Below, piece after piece: positions 32,036 through 40,674 of a stretch of DNA of 56,182 bases (the first letter of the stretch is position 1; every line of letters starts with the position of its first letter). This stretch comes from Rhodospirillaceae bacterium UBA6219 (GTDB lineage: Bacteria > Pseudomonadota > Alphaproteobacteria > Rhodospirillales > Magnetospirillaceae): contig DISD01000027.1 in NCBI GenBank assembly GCA_002435715.1, forward strand, positions 1 through 56,182, given 5' to 3'. Position numbers and translations under genes: made by a program. The notes below the pieces were generated by a model that searched no databases, was not told the DNA's origin, and saw nothing but the letters and a program-made list of their open reading frames with translations.

Positions 32036-34888
32036 ATGAGCGCGGATTACAAGAACACCGTCTTCCTGCCCAAGACCGACTTCCCGATGAAGGCCGGCCT
32101 GCCCGATCTGGAGCCCAAGCTGCTGGAGCGCTGGTCCAAGATCGGCCTGTTCGAGCGCCAGCGCGAGGTCGCCAAGGGCCGTGAACGCTTCATGCTGCAT
32201 GACGGCCCGCCTTATGCCAACGGCCACCTGCATATCGGTCACGCGCTCAACAAGATCCTGAAGGACGTCATCAACCGCACCCAGTTCATGCTGGGCAAGG
32301 ACGTCCATTACATCCCCGGCTGGGATTGCCACGGCCTGCCGATCGAATGGAAGATCGAGGAAAAGTACCGCAATGCCGGCCTGGACAAGGATCAGGTGCC
32401 GGTGGTGCAGTTCCGCGAGGAATGCCGCGCCTTCGCCCGCCAGTGGATCGACATCCAGCGCGAGGAATTCAAGCGTCTGGGCGTGGAAGGGGACTGGGAC
32501 CATCCCTACACCACCATGACCAACGCCGCCGAAGCCACCATCGCCAACGAGCTGGGCAAGTTCCTGCTGGATGGCAGTCTGTACAAGGGCGTCAAGCCGG
32601 TCATGTGGTCGGTGGTGGAAAAGACCGCCCTGGCCGAGGCCGAGATCGAGTATCACGATCATACATCGGTCACCATCTGGGTGAAGTTCCCCATCGTCAC
32701 CGCGCCGGTGCCGGAACTGGAAGGCGCCAAGGTGGTGATCTGGACCACCACGCCGTGGACCATGCCGGGCAACCGCGCCGTGGCCTTCGGCCCCGAATTC
32801 GACTACGTGGTCGTCGAAGTCACCGAAACCGCCGAGGGCAGCCTGGCCCAAGTGGGTGAGCGTCTGGTCCTGGTCAAGGACCGCGCCGAACAGGTGGCGG
32901 CCGATGCCAAGGCCACCTTCAAGGTGGTCCACACCTTGAAGGGCGAACAACTGGCCGGCACCGTCTGCCAACATCCGCTGAAGGATCACCCGGAATCCAA
33001 GGGCGGCTATGATTTCGCCGTTCCGGCTTTGCCCGGCGATTTCGTCACCACCGATGCCGGCACCGGCTTCGTCCATATCGCGCCGGGTCATGGCGAGGAC
33101 GACTTCCATCTGGGCCGCGCCAACAATATCGCAGTGCCCGACACCGTGCAGCCCGACGGCACCTATTATCCGTCGGTGGCCATCTTCGCCGGTCAGTCGG
33201 TTCTGGCCCAGGGCAAGAACGGCAAGTATTACAGCCCCGTCGCCAAGCCGGTGATCACCGCCATGACCGAATGCGGCAACCTTTTGGCCAGCGGCAAGAT
33301 CGAGCACTCGTACCCCCATTCCTGGCGCTCCAAGGCACCGTTGATCTTCCGCACCACGCCGCAATGGTTCGTGTCCATGGAAAGCCACGGCCTGCGCGCC
33401 AAGGCGCTGGCCGCTATCGACGCCACCCGTTTCGTCCCGGCCCAGGGTAAGAACCGCATCGGTGCCATGATCGAGACCCGCCCCGATTGGTGCCTGTCGC
33501 GTCAGCGCGCCTGGGGCGTGCCGATCACCGTCTTCGTCGACAAGCGCAACGGCCAGCCGCTGCGCGACCCAGGCGTCATGGACCGCATCGTCGCCGCGTT
33601 CAAGGAAGAAGGCTCGGACGCCTGGTACACCAGCCCGGCCAGCCGTTTCCTGGGCAACGAACACGATCCCGACAATTTCGAACAGATCTTCGACGTGTTG
33701 GACGTGTGGTTCGATTCCGGCTCCACCCACGCCTTCGTGCTGGAAAGCGGCGAATGGGGCGACACCATCTGGCCGGCCAGCCTGTATCTGGAAGGGTCCG
33801 ACCAGCATCGCGGCTGGTTCCATTCGTCGCTGCTGGAAGCCTGCGGCACCCGGGGCCGGGCGCCTTATGAAGCGGTGCTGACCCACGGCTTCGTTCTGGA
33901 CGAAGACGGCCGCAAGATGTCCAAGTCGTTGGGCAACGTGGTCTCGCCCCAGGACGTGGTCGGCAAGCAGGGCGCCGACATCCTGCGCTTGTGGGTGGTC
34001 GGATCGGATTATTCCGACGATCTGCGCATCGGCCCGGAAATCTTGAAGACCCAGGTCGACGTCTATCGCCGCCTGCGCAATACGTTGCGTTACCTGCTGG
34101 GCGCCGTCGACGGCCTGACCGAGGCGGAAAAGCTGCCGGTGAACCAGATGCCGGAGCTGGAACGCTGGGTGCTGCACCGCCTGACCGAGATCGATGCCGG
34201 CCTGCGCCAGGCCTGCCACGATTTCTCGTTCCACGGCTGGTTCAACGAGTTGCACAATTTCTGCGCCGTCGACCTGTCGGCGTTCTATTTCGACATCCGC
34301 AAGGATGCGCTTTACTGCGACAGCACCGACAGCATTCGCCGTCGGGCGGCGCGCACCGTGATGGACATCCTGCTGGACGCGTTGTGCAAGTGGCTGGCGC
34401 CCTTCGCCTGCTTCACCGCCGAGGAAGCCTGGCTGGCGCGGCATCCGTCAGACGACGATTCGATCCACCTGAAAACCTTCCCCGCCATCCCCGCCGCGTG
34501 GGCCGACGCAGCCCTGGCCGCCAAATGGGCCAAGGTGCGCGCCGTGCGCCGCGTCGTCACCGGCGCCCTGGAAGGCGAACGCGTCGCCAAGCGCATCGGT
34601 TCCAGCCTGCAGGCCAACCCCACCCTTTACGTCGACAGCGACGCCGCCCAGGCCATCGCCGATCTGGACATGGCGGAAATCTGCATCACCTCGGGATTGC
34701 TGGTGGTGCAAGGCGCCGCCCCCGAGGGGGCCTTCATCCTGGCCGACACCCCCGGCATCGCGGTGGTACCGGTCAATGCCGAAGGGGAAAAGTGCCAACG
34801 CTGCTGGAAGGTGCTGCCGGAAGTCGGACACCACGGCCATGAAGGCGTGTGCGGACGCTGTTCCGACGCCGTGGCCAAGCAGGAATAA
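32036..34888 (+). CDS. ileS: Isoleucyl-tRNA synthetase
   Basis: A 950-residue class I synthetase with editing domain. Key signatures are HIGH (HLHIGH, about 64-69), the CP1 editing region (WTTTPWTMPGNRAVAF), KMSKS (627-631) and the anticodon domain. The C-terminal zinc-binding module is present (CQRCWKVLPEVGHHGHEGVCGRCSDAV). The start MSADYKNTVFLPKTDF at 32036 has GAAGAGACC upstream; the frame is open further left only over ribF. Sits between ribF and lspA as in most proteobacteria. Confidence 0.97.
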   Translation: MSADYKNTVFLPKTDFPMKAGLPDLEPKLLERWSKIGLFERQREVAKGRERFMLHDGPPYANGHLHIGHALNKILKDVINRTQFMLGKDVHYIPGWDCHGLPIEWKIEEKYRNAGLDKDQVPVVQFREECRAFARQWIDIQREEFKRLGVEGDWDHPYTTMTNAAEATIANELGKFLLDGSLYKGVKPVMWSVVEKTALAEAEIEYHDHTSVTIWVKFPIVTAPVPELEGAKVVIWTTTPWTMPGNRAVAFGPEFDYVVVEVTETAEGSLAQVGERLVLVKDRAEQVAADAKATFKVVHTLKGEQLAGTVCQHPLKDHPESKGGYDFAVPALPGDFVTTDAGTGFVHIAPGHGEDDFHLGRANNIAVPDTVQPDGTYYPSVAIFAGQSVLAQGKNGKYYSPVAKPVITAMTECGNLLASGKIEHSYPHSWRSKAPLIFRTTPQWFVSMESHGLRAKALAAIDATRFVPAQGKNRIGAMIETRPDWCLSRQRAWGVPITVFVDKRNGQPLRDPGVMDRIVAAFKEEGSDAWYTSPASRFLGNEHDPDNFEQIFDVLDVWFDSGSTHAFVLESGEWGDTIWPASLYLEGSDQHRGWFHSSLLEACGTRGRAPYEAVLTHGFVLDEDGRKMSKSLGNVVSPQDVVGKQGADILRLWVVGSDYSDDLRIGPEILKTQVDVYRRLRNTLRYLLGAVDGLTEAEKLPVNQMPELERWVLHRLTEIDAGLRQACHDFSFHGWFNELHNFCAVDLSAFYFDIRKDALYCDSTDSIRRRAARTVMDILLDALCKWLAPFACFTAEEAWLARHPSDDDSIHLKTFPAIPAAWADAALAAKWAKVRAVRRVVTGALEGERVAKRIGSSLQANPTLYVDSDAAQAIADLDMAEICITSGLLVVQGAAPEGAFILADTPGIAVVPVNAEGEKCQRCWKVLPEVGHHGHEGVCGRCSDAVAKQE

Positions 34889-34893
34889 GCCAC

Positions 34894-35397
34894 ATGCGCA
34901 AACTGGGTCTGATCCTGGCGGCACTGGTCATCGTCTTCGACCAGTTGACCAAATGGCTGATCGTCGAAACGGTGATGCGCCCGGATGGTGTGGCCGACAC
35001 GCCGTTCTATACGCCCACCCATATCGAGGTGACGCCGTTCTTCAATCTGGTGATGACCTGGAACCGGGGGGTTTCCTTCGGTATCTTCAACGATCACGGC
35101 GAATGGAACGCCCTGGCCCTGTCGGTGCTGTCGGTGGTCATCGTCGTGGTTTTGCTGGTATGGATGAAAAAGGCCGCCGGCCATGTGGTGCCGTTGGCGC
35201 TGGGGTCCATCATCGGCGGCGCCTTGGGCAACGTGGTTGACCGGGTGCGTTGGGGGGCGGTGGCCGACTTTTTGGACGTCCACGCCATGGGCTGGCACTG
35301 GCCCGCCTTCAATTTGGCCGATTCGGCCATTACCATCGGCGCCATCCTGTTGGTGTTGGATTCCTTGTTAAGCCGCCCGAACTCGGATAAGAATTGA
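34894..35397 (+). CDS. lspA: Lipoprotein signal peptidase (signal peptidase II)
   Basis: LspA cleaves prolipoprotein signal peptides. The 167-residue membrane protein has four helices and both catalytic aspartate blocks (GALGNVVDRVRWGAVADFLDVH and FNLADSAITIGAILLVLD), plus the N-terminal FDQLTKWLIV signature. The start MRKLGLILAAL at 34894 follows the ileS stop by 5 bp. The lipoprotein gene next downstream is a natural substrate. Normal in length and motifs. Confidence 0.96.
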   Translation: MRKLGLILAALVIVFDQLTKWLIVETVMRPDGVADTPFYTPTHIEVTPFFNLVMTWNRGVSFGIFNDHGEWNALALSVLSVVIVVVLLVWMKKAAGHVVPLALGSIIGGALGNVVDRVRWGAVADFLDVHAMGWHWPAFNLADSAITIGAILLVLDSLLSRPNSDKN

Positions 35398-35401
35398 GCC
35401 C

Positions 35402-35986
35402 ATGATGCGCATGACCTTCCATCCCCGTTCGCTTTGCGTCGCAGCCCTGCTGCTGGCGGCGCCCCTGGCCCTGTCCGGCTGCGCCGAAGCCAAGCGCGCC
35501 ATGGGCTATGACAAGTCGCCGCCCGACGAGTTCCAGGTGGTATCGCGCGCGCCCTTGGTCGTGCCGCCCGATTTCTCCTTGCGGCCGCCGACCCCTGGCG
35601 CCGAGCGCCCGCAGGAAGGCAATGTGCGCGACCAGGCGCGCCGGGTGCTGACCGGCAACCCCCGCGCCAACACTCCGATCTCGACCCAGGGCCGGACCCA
35701 AGGCGACGTCGCTCTTTTGAAGAAAGCCGGCGCCGAACAGACCAACCCGGAAATCCGCATGCTGGTGAACAAGGAAACCCAGCAATTGGCCGATGCCGAC
35801 GCTTCGTTCACCGACAAGCTGGTGTTCTGGCGCAAGGCGGAAGGCCCCGGTTACGGCGAACAGCTCGATGCCGCAAAAGAAGCCCAGCGTCTGCGCGAAA
35901 ATCAGGCATTGGGCAACACTTTGACCTCTGGCGACACCCCGCGCATCGAACGCCGCCGCAAGGGCATGCTGGAAGGCATCTGGTAA
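35402..35986 (+). CDS. DUF3035 lipoprotein (BamF-type)
   Basis: A 194-residue lipoprotein with a type II signal (SLCVAALLLAAPLALSGC, lipobox LSGC, cysteine near residue 26) and a DUF3035 core (PPDEFQVVSRAPLVVPPDFSLRPPTPG, DASFTDKLVFW). DUF3035/BamF is a subunit of the beta-barrel assembly machine in alphaproteobacteria. It follows lspA by 4 bp and ends before a strong terminator, closing the ribF-ileS-lspA run. The first ATG (35402) is used; an ATG one or three codons later cannot be excluded. Confidence 0.88.
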   Translation: MMRMTFHPRSLCVAALLLAAPLALSGCAEAKRAMGYDKSPPDEFQVVSRAPLVVPPDFSLRPPTPGAERPQEGNVRDQARRVLTGNPRANTPISTQGRTQGDVALLKKAGAEQTNPEIRMLVNKETQQLADADASFTDKLVFWRKAEGPGYGEQLDAAKEAQRLRENQALGNTLTSGDTPRIERRRKGMLEGIW

Positions 35987-36011
35987 GCGGACCAAGGCTT
36001 CCACGGCTTCT

Positions 36012-36044
36012 AAACCCCCGGGTCACCCCCGGGGGTTTTTCTTT
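36012..36044 (+). terminator. Intrinsic terminator after the DUF3035 gene
   Basis: AAACCCCCGGG-TCACC-CCCGGGGGTTT is a perfect 11-bp stem running into TTTTTCTTT. It ends the ribF-ileS-lspA-DUF3035 transcript. Confidence 0.93.
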
Positions 36045-36175
36045 GGTGCGCCCATCGGTGAATCTGGCCCCAAATTTGCGTTACATCTTGGTGACAATGC
36101 GCACCATGCCCATCTGTCTTTAAAGCGACACACAACGAGGTTTCCCTATAGACCTATCCCCGAAGGAGAAATGCC

Positions 36176-36445
36176 ATGCCCGTCACCGCCCTGGTCGTCG
36201 CCTGCGTCGGCCCCATGTGCGCCTATTCCGCGCCTGACATCTCCTTCGACAGCGTCGCCCAGTGCGAACGGGCGGCGCCTGCCATCGCCGGGCTCAGCCG
36301 CGCCTCGATGACCAACAATTTGTGGGAACCAAACTCGCGAGCCGAACGCACCGCCTTTCAATGCATCGATGCCGCCACCGGCACGGTGTTGCTGAGTTTC
36401 GACAGCGAAGACGGCCCCGCACATTACAAATTGATCAGGGATTGA
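36176..36445 (+). CDS. Small cysteine-containing protein of unknown function
   Basis: An 89-residue protein with a strong AAGGAG seven bases before the ATG at 36176, which supports real translation. Four cysteines (C10, C15, C30 and C63) are present, and the first 15 residues are mildly hydrophobic (MPVTALVVACVGPMC), perhaps a weak secretion signal. I recognise no family. It lies alone between a terminator and the M16 peptidase gene, and could be its own unit. The conserved-looking acidic C-terminus (SFDSEDGPAHYKLIRD) carries no motif I know. Confidence 0.6.
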   Translation: MPVTALVVACVGPMCAYSAPDISFDSVAQCERAAPAIAGLSRASMTNNLWEPNSRAERTAFQCIDAATGTVLLSFDSEDGPAHYKLIRD

Positions 36446-36514
36446 TCATCGTCTTGCCGGTTTGCCGCCGGGGGCCTATATCCCGAAGGCAATAACCAGC
36501 GAGACGGAGTTTTC

Positions 36515-37864
36515 ATGCGCGGGTTGCGGGTTTGGGCGGCGAGCGCCGCCTTGTTCAGCGTCTTCGCCCTGCCGGCCAAGGCCCAAGTGTTCAACCCGGT
36601 CACCAAGACCTTGGGCAACGGCCTGCAGGTGGTGGTGGTGGAAAACCACCGTGCTCCCATCGTCAGCCACATGGTGTGGTACCGGGTCGGCGCCGCCGAC
36701 GAAACGCCGGGCAAGTCGGGTATCGCCCATTTCCTGGAACATCTGATGTTCAAGGGCACACCGGACGTGCCATCGGGCGAGTTCTCGAAGATCGTCGCCA
36801 AGAATGGCGGCCGCGACAACGCCTTCACCTCGTCCGACTACACCGCTTATTTCCAAAACATCGCCGCCGACCGGCTGGAACTGGTGATGAAGATGGAAGC
36901 CGACCGCATGCGCAACCTGACACTGGCGGAAGCGGACGTGAAATCCGAACTGGAAGTGGTCAAGGAAGAACGCCGCTCGCGCACCGACAACGATCCCGGC
37001 GCCCTGCTGCATGAACGTCTGGAAGCCGCCCTTTACCTGAACCATCCCTATCGCCGTCCGATCATCGGCTGGCCCGACGAACTGGGCCGGCTGACCCGTG
37101 ACGACGCGCTTTCCTATTACAAGCGCTGGTACGCTCCCAACAACGCTATCCTGGTGGTGGCCGGCGACGTCGACCCGGCCAAGGTGATGGATCTGGCCGA
37201 ACGCTATTACGGTCCGCTGAAGCCCGAAGACATCCCGGCCCGTTTCCGTGCCGAAGAACCGCCGCAAGTGGGCGCCCGTCAAGTGACCCTGCGTGATGCT
37301 CGTGTCAAGCAACCGTCGTGGTCGCGCCTTTATCTGGCCCCCAGCTACCATTCGGCCACCGACAAGACCCAGCCCTTGGCCTTGGACGTGCTGTCGGAAG
37401 TGTTGTCGGGCGGCGCCACCAGCCGACTTTACAAATCCCTGGTGGTCGACCAGGGCCTGGCGGCCTCGGCCGGCGCCTCGTATGACGGTGGCGCGCTGGA
37501 TGCCACCAGCTTCGCTTTCTACGCCAGTCCCCGTCCTGGTGTTCCCATGGACAAGCTGCAGGCCGCCATGGAAGCCGAACTGGCCCGCGTCAGGAAGGAC
37601 GGCATCAGCGACGACGAAGTGCGCCGAGCCAAGACCCGCCTGAAGGCCGAAGTGGTCTATGCCCGCGATTCCCTGCACACCGCCACCCGGGTGCTGGGCG
37701 AAGCTCTGACCACCGGTCAAAGCGTCGCCGACGTGGAAGACTGGCCCAACCGCATTGCCGCCATCACCGCCGATCAGGTGAACGCCGCCGCCCGTGCCGT
37801 GCTGAACGACGATGCGTCGGTCACCGGCCTGCTGCTGCCCGCCGCCCAAGAGGTTCGCAAATGA
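36515..37864 (+). CDS. M16-family zinc metallopeptidase (catalytic)
   Basis: A 449-residue pitrilysin-family peptidase with signal peptide (AASAALFSVFALPAKAQ). The inverted zinc motif HFLEH (His72, Glu75, His76) and the distal Glu at 151/152 (VVKEERRSRTDND) are intact. The C-terminal M16_C domain (PIIGWPDELGRLTRDDALSYYKRWY, SGGATSRLYKSLVVDQGL) follows. It should be a periplasmic processing peptidase. It overlaps the second M16 gene by 4 bp (ATGA), so the two probably form a heterodimer. Confidence 0.95.
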   Translation: MRGLRVWAASAALFSVFALPAKAQVFNPVTKTLGNGLQVVVVENHRAPIVSHMVWYRVGAADETPGKSGIAHFLEHLMFKGTPDVPSGEFSKIVAKNGGRDNAFTSSDYTAYFQNIAADRLELVMKMEADRMRNLTLAEADVKSELEVVKEERRSRTDNDPGALLHERLEAALYLNHPYRRPIIGWPDELGRLTRDDALSYYKRWYAPNNAILVVAGDVDPAKVMDLAERYYGPLKPEDIPARFRAEEPPQVGARQVTLRDARVKQPSWSRLYLAPSYHSATDKTQPLALDVLSEVLSGGATSRLYKSLVVDQGLAASAGASYDGGALDATSFAFYASPRPGVPMDKLQAAMEAELARVRKDGISDDEVRRAKTRLKAEVVYARDSLHTATRVLGEALTTGQSVADVEDWPNRIAAITADQVNAAARAVLNDDASVTGLLLPAAQEVRK

Positions 37865-39162
37865 TCAAGAAGCTTCTGGTTGTCCTGCTGGCGCTGGTCC
37901 CGGTGCCGGCCTTGGCGGTGAACGTCGAAAAGGTGGTCAGCCCCGGCGGTATCGAGGCCTGGCTGGTCCAGGACCATGCCAATCCCATCATCGCCATGGA
38001 CGTGGCCTTTGCCGGCGGATCGTCCGTCGAGGCCAAGCCGGGTCTGGCCAACATGATGGCCAGCCTGTTGGATGAAGGCGCCGGCGCCTATGATTCCCAG
38101 GCCTTCCAGGGCCGGTTGGAAGATTTGTCCATCGGTCTGGCCTTTCGCGCCGGCCGCGATGAACTCAGCGGTTCTTTGAAGACCCTGACCGAAAACCGTG
38201 ATGCGGCTTTCGACATGTTCCGTCTGGCGCTGACCCAACCGCGTTTCGACAAGGAACCGGTGGAGCGCATCCGGGCCCAGATCCTGGCCGGCCTGACCCG
38301 CGAATTGCAGAACCCCAACACGGTGGCGCAGCGGGCGTGGAGCAAAGCGGCCTTTGGCCAGCATGCCTATGGCCGTCCGGCCAACGGCACGCCGGAAGCC
38401 GTCAAGGCGCTGAAAGCGGCCGAGTTGAAAGCCCACGCCAAGACATGGCTGTCACGTCAGGACCTGATCGTCGGCGTGGTCGGAGACATCACCCCGGATC
38501 AATTGGCCCCGCTGTTGGACAAGACCTTCGGGGCGCTTCCCGCCGCCCATCCGCCCATCAAGGTGGCCGAGACCAGCATCGCCACCGGCAAGGTGGTGGT
38601 GGAAAACCGCCCCATCCCGCAAAGCGTCGCGGTGTTCGGCCTGCCCGGCATCAAGCGCGACGACCCCGATTGGTACGCGGCCTATGTGATGAACTACATC
38701 CTGGGCGGCGGTGGCTTTTCCTCGCGCCTGACAGAGGAAGTGCGCGAAAAGCGCGGCCTGGCCTATTCGGTCTATTCCTACCTGCTGCCGTTGGACCATG
38801 CCGGCATCGTCATCGGCGGCGTCGCCACCCAGAACGCCAAGATCAAGCAGTCCTTGGACTTGATCCGCCAGGAACTGACCCGCATGGCCGAACAAGGCCC
38901 CGATCAGACCGAACTGACCGATGCCAAGACCTATCTGACCGGATCGTTCCCGCTGTCGCTCGACTCCACCGCCGCCATCGCCGGGTTGCTGGTCAGCATG
39001 CAATCCAACCACCTGGGCATCGATTACCTGGAAAAGCGCAATGCGCTGATCGAAGCGGTCAGCATGGATCAGGTCAAAGCGGCGGCCAAGCGCCTGCTGG
39101 ACCCGCAAAAGCTGGTGGTGGTGGTGGTCGGCCAGCCCGAAGGGGTGACCAGCACCCCCTAG
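37861..39162 (+). CDS. M16-family peptidase-like subunit lacking the zinc motif
   Basis: A 433-residue M16 protein with signal peptide (MIKKLLVVLLALVPVPALA). Where its partner has HFLEH, the sequence reads GLANMMASLLDEGAGAYDS, so the zinc-binding HxxEH is missing. The rest of the M16 fold is present (AWSKAAFGQHAYGRPANGTPEAV, YILGGGGFSSRLTEEVREKRGLAYSVYSYL). It is therefore the non-catalytic partner, as in the alpha/beta mitochondrial processing peptidase type. Coupled to the upstream gene; its 3' end overlaps the convergent HbpS-like gene by 4 bp. Confidence 0.93.
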   Translation: MIKKLLVVLLALVPVPALAVNVEKVVSPGGIEAWLVQDHANPIIAMDVAFAGGSSVEAKPGLANMMASLLDEGAGAYDSQAFQGRLEDLSIGLAFRAGRDELSGSLKTLTENRDAAFDMFRLALTQPRFDKEPVERIRAQILAGLTRELQNPNTVAQRAWSKAAFGQHAYGRPANGTPEAVKALKAAELKAHAKTWLSRQDLIVGVVGDITPDQLAPLLDKTFGALPAAHPPIKVAETSIATGKVVVENRPIPQSVAVFGLPGIKRDDPDWYAAYVMNYILGGGGFSSRLTEEVREKRGLAYSVYSYLLPLDHAGIVIGGVATQNAKIKQSLDLIRQELTRMAEQGPDQTELTDAKTYLTGSFPLSLDSTAAIAGLLVSMQSNHLGIDYLEKRNALIEAVSMDQVKAAAKRLLDPQKLVVVVVGQPEGVTSTP

Positions 39163-39650
39163 AAATCCAGCAGATCCCGGATCGCTGCCACCCCCGCCTT
39201 GGCGCAGATGTCGTCGGATTCGCCGCCCGGCGCGCCGCTGACCCCGATCCCGGCGATCAGGGCGCCGGCGGCTTCGATCTTGATGCCGCCGCCGATGATG
39301 GTGGCGCCGGGAACGTGGCGCATGCCCGATTGCGGCATTCCGGGAGCGGTCAACTTGACCAATTCGCTGGTGTCGGTGCGGAAACTGACCGCCGTCCACG
39401 CCTTGCCGGTGGCCACCGGCACGGTGTGCGGACCAGCATAGCGGTCACGCAGCAGAACCTGGGTATTGCCGCCGCGGTCGACCACGGCGACCGCCGCCTG
39501 CCAGCCGTTCTTGCGGCAGGTGTCCAGCGCCGCTTGCGCCGCTTTCAACGCCACTTCCGGGATCAGCATGGCCTGGTCATAGGTGCCTTCGGCGGCCATG
39601 GCCGGCGAGGAACACAGCAGGGCAGCCAGGATCAGCGAAACCTTACGCAT
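39159..39650 (-). CDS. HbpS/GlcG-like periplasmic protein (DUF336)
   Basis: A 163-residue protein with signal peptide (MRKVSLILAALLCSSPAMA) and the GlcG/HbpS fold (QAALDTCRKNGWQAAVAVVDRGGNTQVLLRD, GATIIGGGIKIEAAGALIAGIGVSGAPGGESDDICAKAGVAAI). HbpS binds haem in Streptomyces; GlcG is a glycolate-operon protein of unclear role, so the ligand here is open. It is the last gene of the minus-strand sulfur-relay operon, 12 bp after the thioredoxin-like gene. A Cys in DICAKAG is a possible ligand. Confidence 0.85.
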   Translation of the reverse strand: MRKVSLILAALLCSSPAMAAEGTYDQAMLIPEVALKAAQAALDTCRKNGWQAAVAVVDRGGNTQVLLRDRYAGPHTVPVATGKAWTAVSFRTDTSELVKLTAPGMPQSGMRHVPGATIIGGGIKIEAAGALIAGIGVSGAPGGESDDICAKAGVAAIRDLLDF

Positions 39651-39662
39651 GAAAGCCTCCTC

Positions 39663-40079
39663 TCAGCAGGCGGCGGGCAGTTTCTTGTAAATCTGCGAAA
39701 GTTCACCCCAGAACAGGTCGTCGCCGCCATAGCCGACGACCCGACCGATTTCGCGGCCGCAGGAAACGGCGACGAAGGTGGGAGCATAGCGCAATTGCTT
39801 CAAGAACCGCAGATCAGCGGGCATGTCTTCCATGTGCACCACGCGCAGGGGCAGACGTTGGCCTTCCTCGGTCTTGGGATAGATGGGGCCGATTTCCCGG
39901 TGCCATTTGGCGCACCAGGCGCAGCCCTTGGTTTCCACCATCACCAATTCGCCGACACGGCCGGCGGGCACCAATTCGCCGGCACGGCCGGCGGGCACCA
40001 ATTCAGCCGCCGAAGCGGCGGCCCCGGCCAAGATGGCCGGGGCCGCGAAGCATGCCGCCAGGGATGGAAGCAGCCGCAA
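39663..40079 (-). CDS. SoxS-like periplasmic thioredoxin
   Basis: A 138-residue protein with signal peptide (MRLLPSLAACFAAPAILAGA) and a thioredoxin-like core that matches SoxS of sulfur-oxidising bacteria: CAWCAKWHREIGPIYPKTEEGQRLPLRVV carries the CxxC motif (CAWC). SoxS keeps the Sox carrier protein reduced; a similar periplasmic thiol role is likely. The start is a TTG at 40079 with AAGGG before it, just after the tusA stop. Between the signal peptide and CxxC lies a tandem 9-residue repeat (ELVPAGRAG/ELVPAGRVG), encoded by a 27-bp DNA duplication. A C-terminal cysteine (LPAAC) is unusual. Confidence 0.85.
   Translation of the reverse strand: MRLLPSLAACFAAPAILAGAAASAAELVPAGRAGELVPAGRVGELVMVETKGCAWCAKWHREIGPIYPKTEEGQRLPLRVVHMEDMPADLRFLKQLRYAPTFVAVSCGREIGRVVGYGGDDLFWGELSQIYKKLPAAC
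39942..40004. repeat. 27-bp tandem duplication within the SoxS-like gene
   Basis: Two consecutive 27-bp units (39942-39968 and 39969-39995), with one mismatch seen, and a third partial copy (39996-40004). They encode two 9-residue copies in the linker of the thioredoxin-like protein. The near-identity implies recent duplication or slippage. Confidence 0.85.
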
Positions 40080-40082
40080 GGT

Positions 40083-40307
40083 TCAGCCCTTGCGCTTGAT
40101 CTGGAACGTGTAGACGCCAGCCGCTTCGGCGGTGGACATCAACTCGTTGCCGGTCTGCTTGCAGAAGGCTTCCATGTCCTTGACCGAACCGGGATCGGTG
40201 GCGTGGACTTCCAACACGGAATCCACGGCGATGTCCTTGATGGCCTTCTTGGTGCGCAGGATGGGCAGCGGGCAGTTCAAACCCTTGACGTCGAGAACCG
40301 TGCTCAT
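40083..40307 (-). CDS. tusA: TusA-family sulfurtransferase
   Basis: A 74-residue TusA protein. It has the N-terminal LNCPLPILRTKKAI motif, in which the cysteine of CPxP accepts sulfane sulfur as a persulfide. The family typically has ~80 residues, so the length is normal. It carries sulfur between carriers in tRNA thiolation or dissimilatory sulfur oxidation; the DsrE-like, SoxS-like and YeeE neighbours favour a sulfur oxidation or assimilation role here. The ATG at 40307 has AGAGGTC upstream. Confidence 0.95.
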   Translation of the reverse strand: MSTVLDVKGLNCPLPILRTKKAIKDIAVDSVLEVHATDPGSVKDMEAFCKQTGNELMSTAEAAGVYTFQIKRKG

Positions 40308-40347
40308 ATTCGTGACCTCTCCTAGATGTTATCCCCGGCCGACCGCT

Positions 40348-40674
40348 TCATTGGCCGAGATTGATATATTTCAGGCACACCACCCGCAGACACGACGCCA
40401 GGTTCTTGTCGTTGGTGACCAGACAATGGTCGTGGATGCGGGCGATAAGGGCGCTTGCGGCGACACCCTCATCCCTGGCCATTTCATCCAACACCGTCCA
40501 GAACGCCCGTTCAAGACGGATGGTGGTGGAATGGCCATGGATTCTGACCGAGCGCTTTTCCGGGGCGAAGGCCCGCGCCTGCTCGGGATTGCACAGACCG
40601 AACAGGCGCGCCAGCGGCCCGTCACCAAGGTCGGGGACCGGCCCCGGTTCTAGATGAACAGGTTGATGTCGCAC
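40348..40674 (-). CDS. Ribbon-helix-helix domain protein
   Basis: About 108 residues if started at the GTG at 40674; no ATG fits the frame, so the start is uncertain. The core KRSVRIHGHSTTIRLERAFWTVLDEMARDEGVAASALIARIHD and the end LASCLRVVCLKYINL match the alphaproteobacterial RHH_4-type proteins (usual form MCRVFISADP... SIRLE.FFWDVLEEIA). These are presumed DNA-binding or sulfur-locus regulators; the family is not functionally characterised as far as I know. It overlaps dsrE-like by 25 bp and precedes tusA by 40 bp, so it is embedded in a sulfur operon. Confidence 0.75.
   Translation of the reverse strand: MRHQPVHLEPGPVPDLGDGPLARLFGLCNPEQARAFAPEKRSVRIHGHSTTIRLERAFWTVLDEMARDEGVAASALIARIHDHCLVTNDKNLASCLRVVCLKYINLGQ

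Noticed and set aside
39942..40004. A CRISPR-like or mobile repeat
   Set aside because: The units are head-to-tail with no spacers, stay in frame and encode a peptide repeat, so simple tandem duplication explains them.
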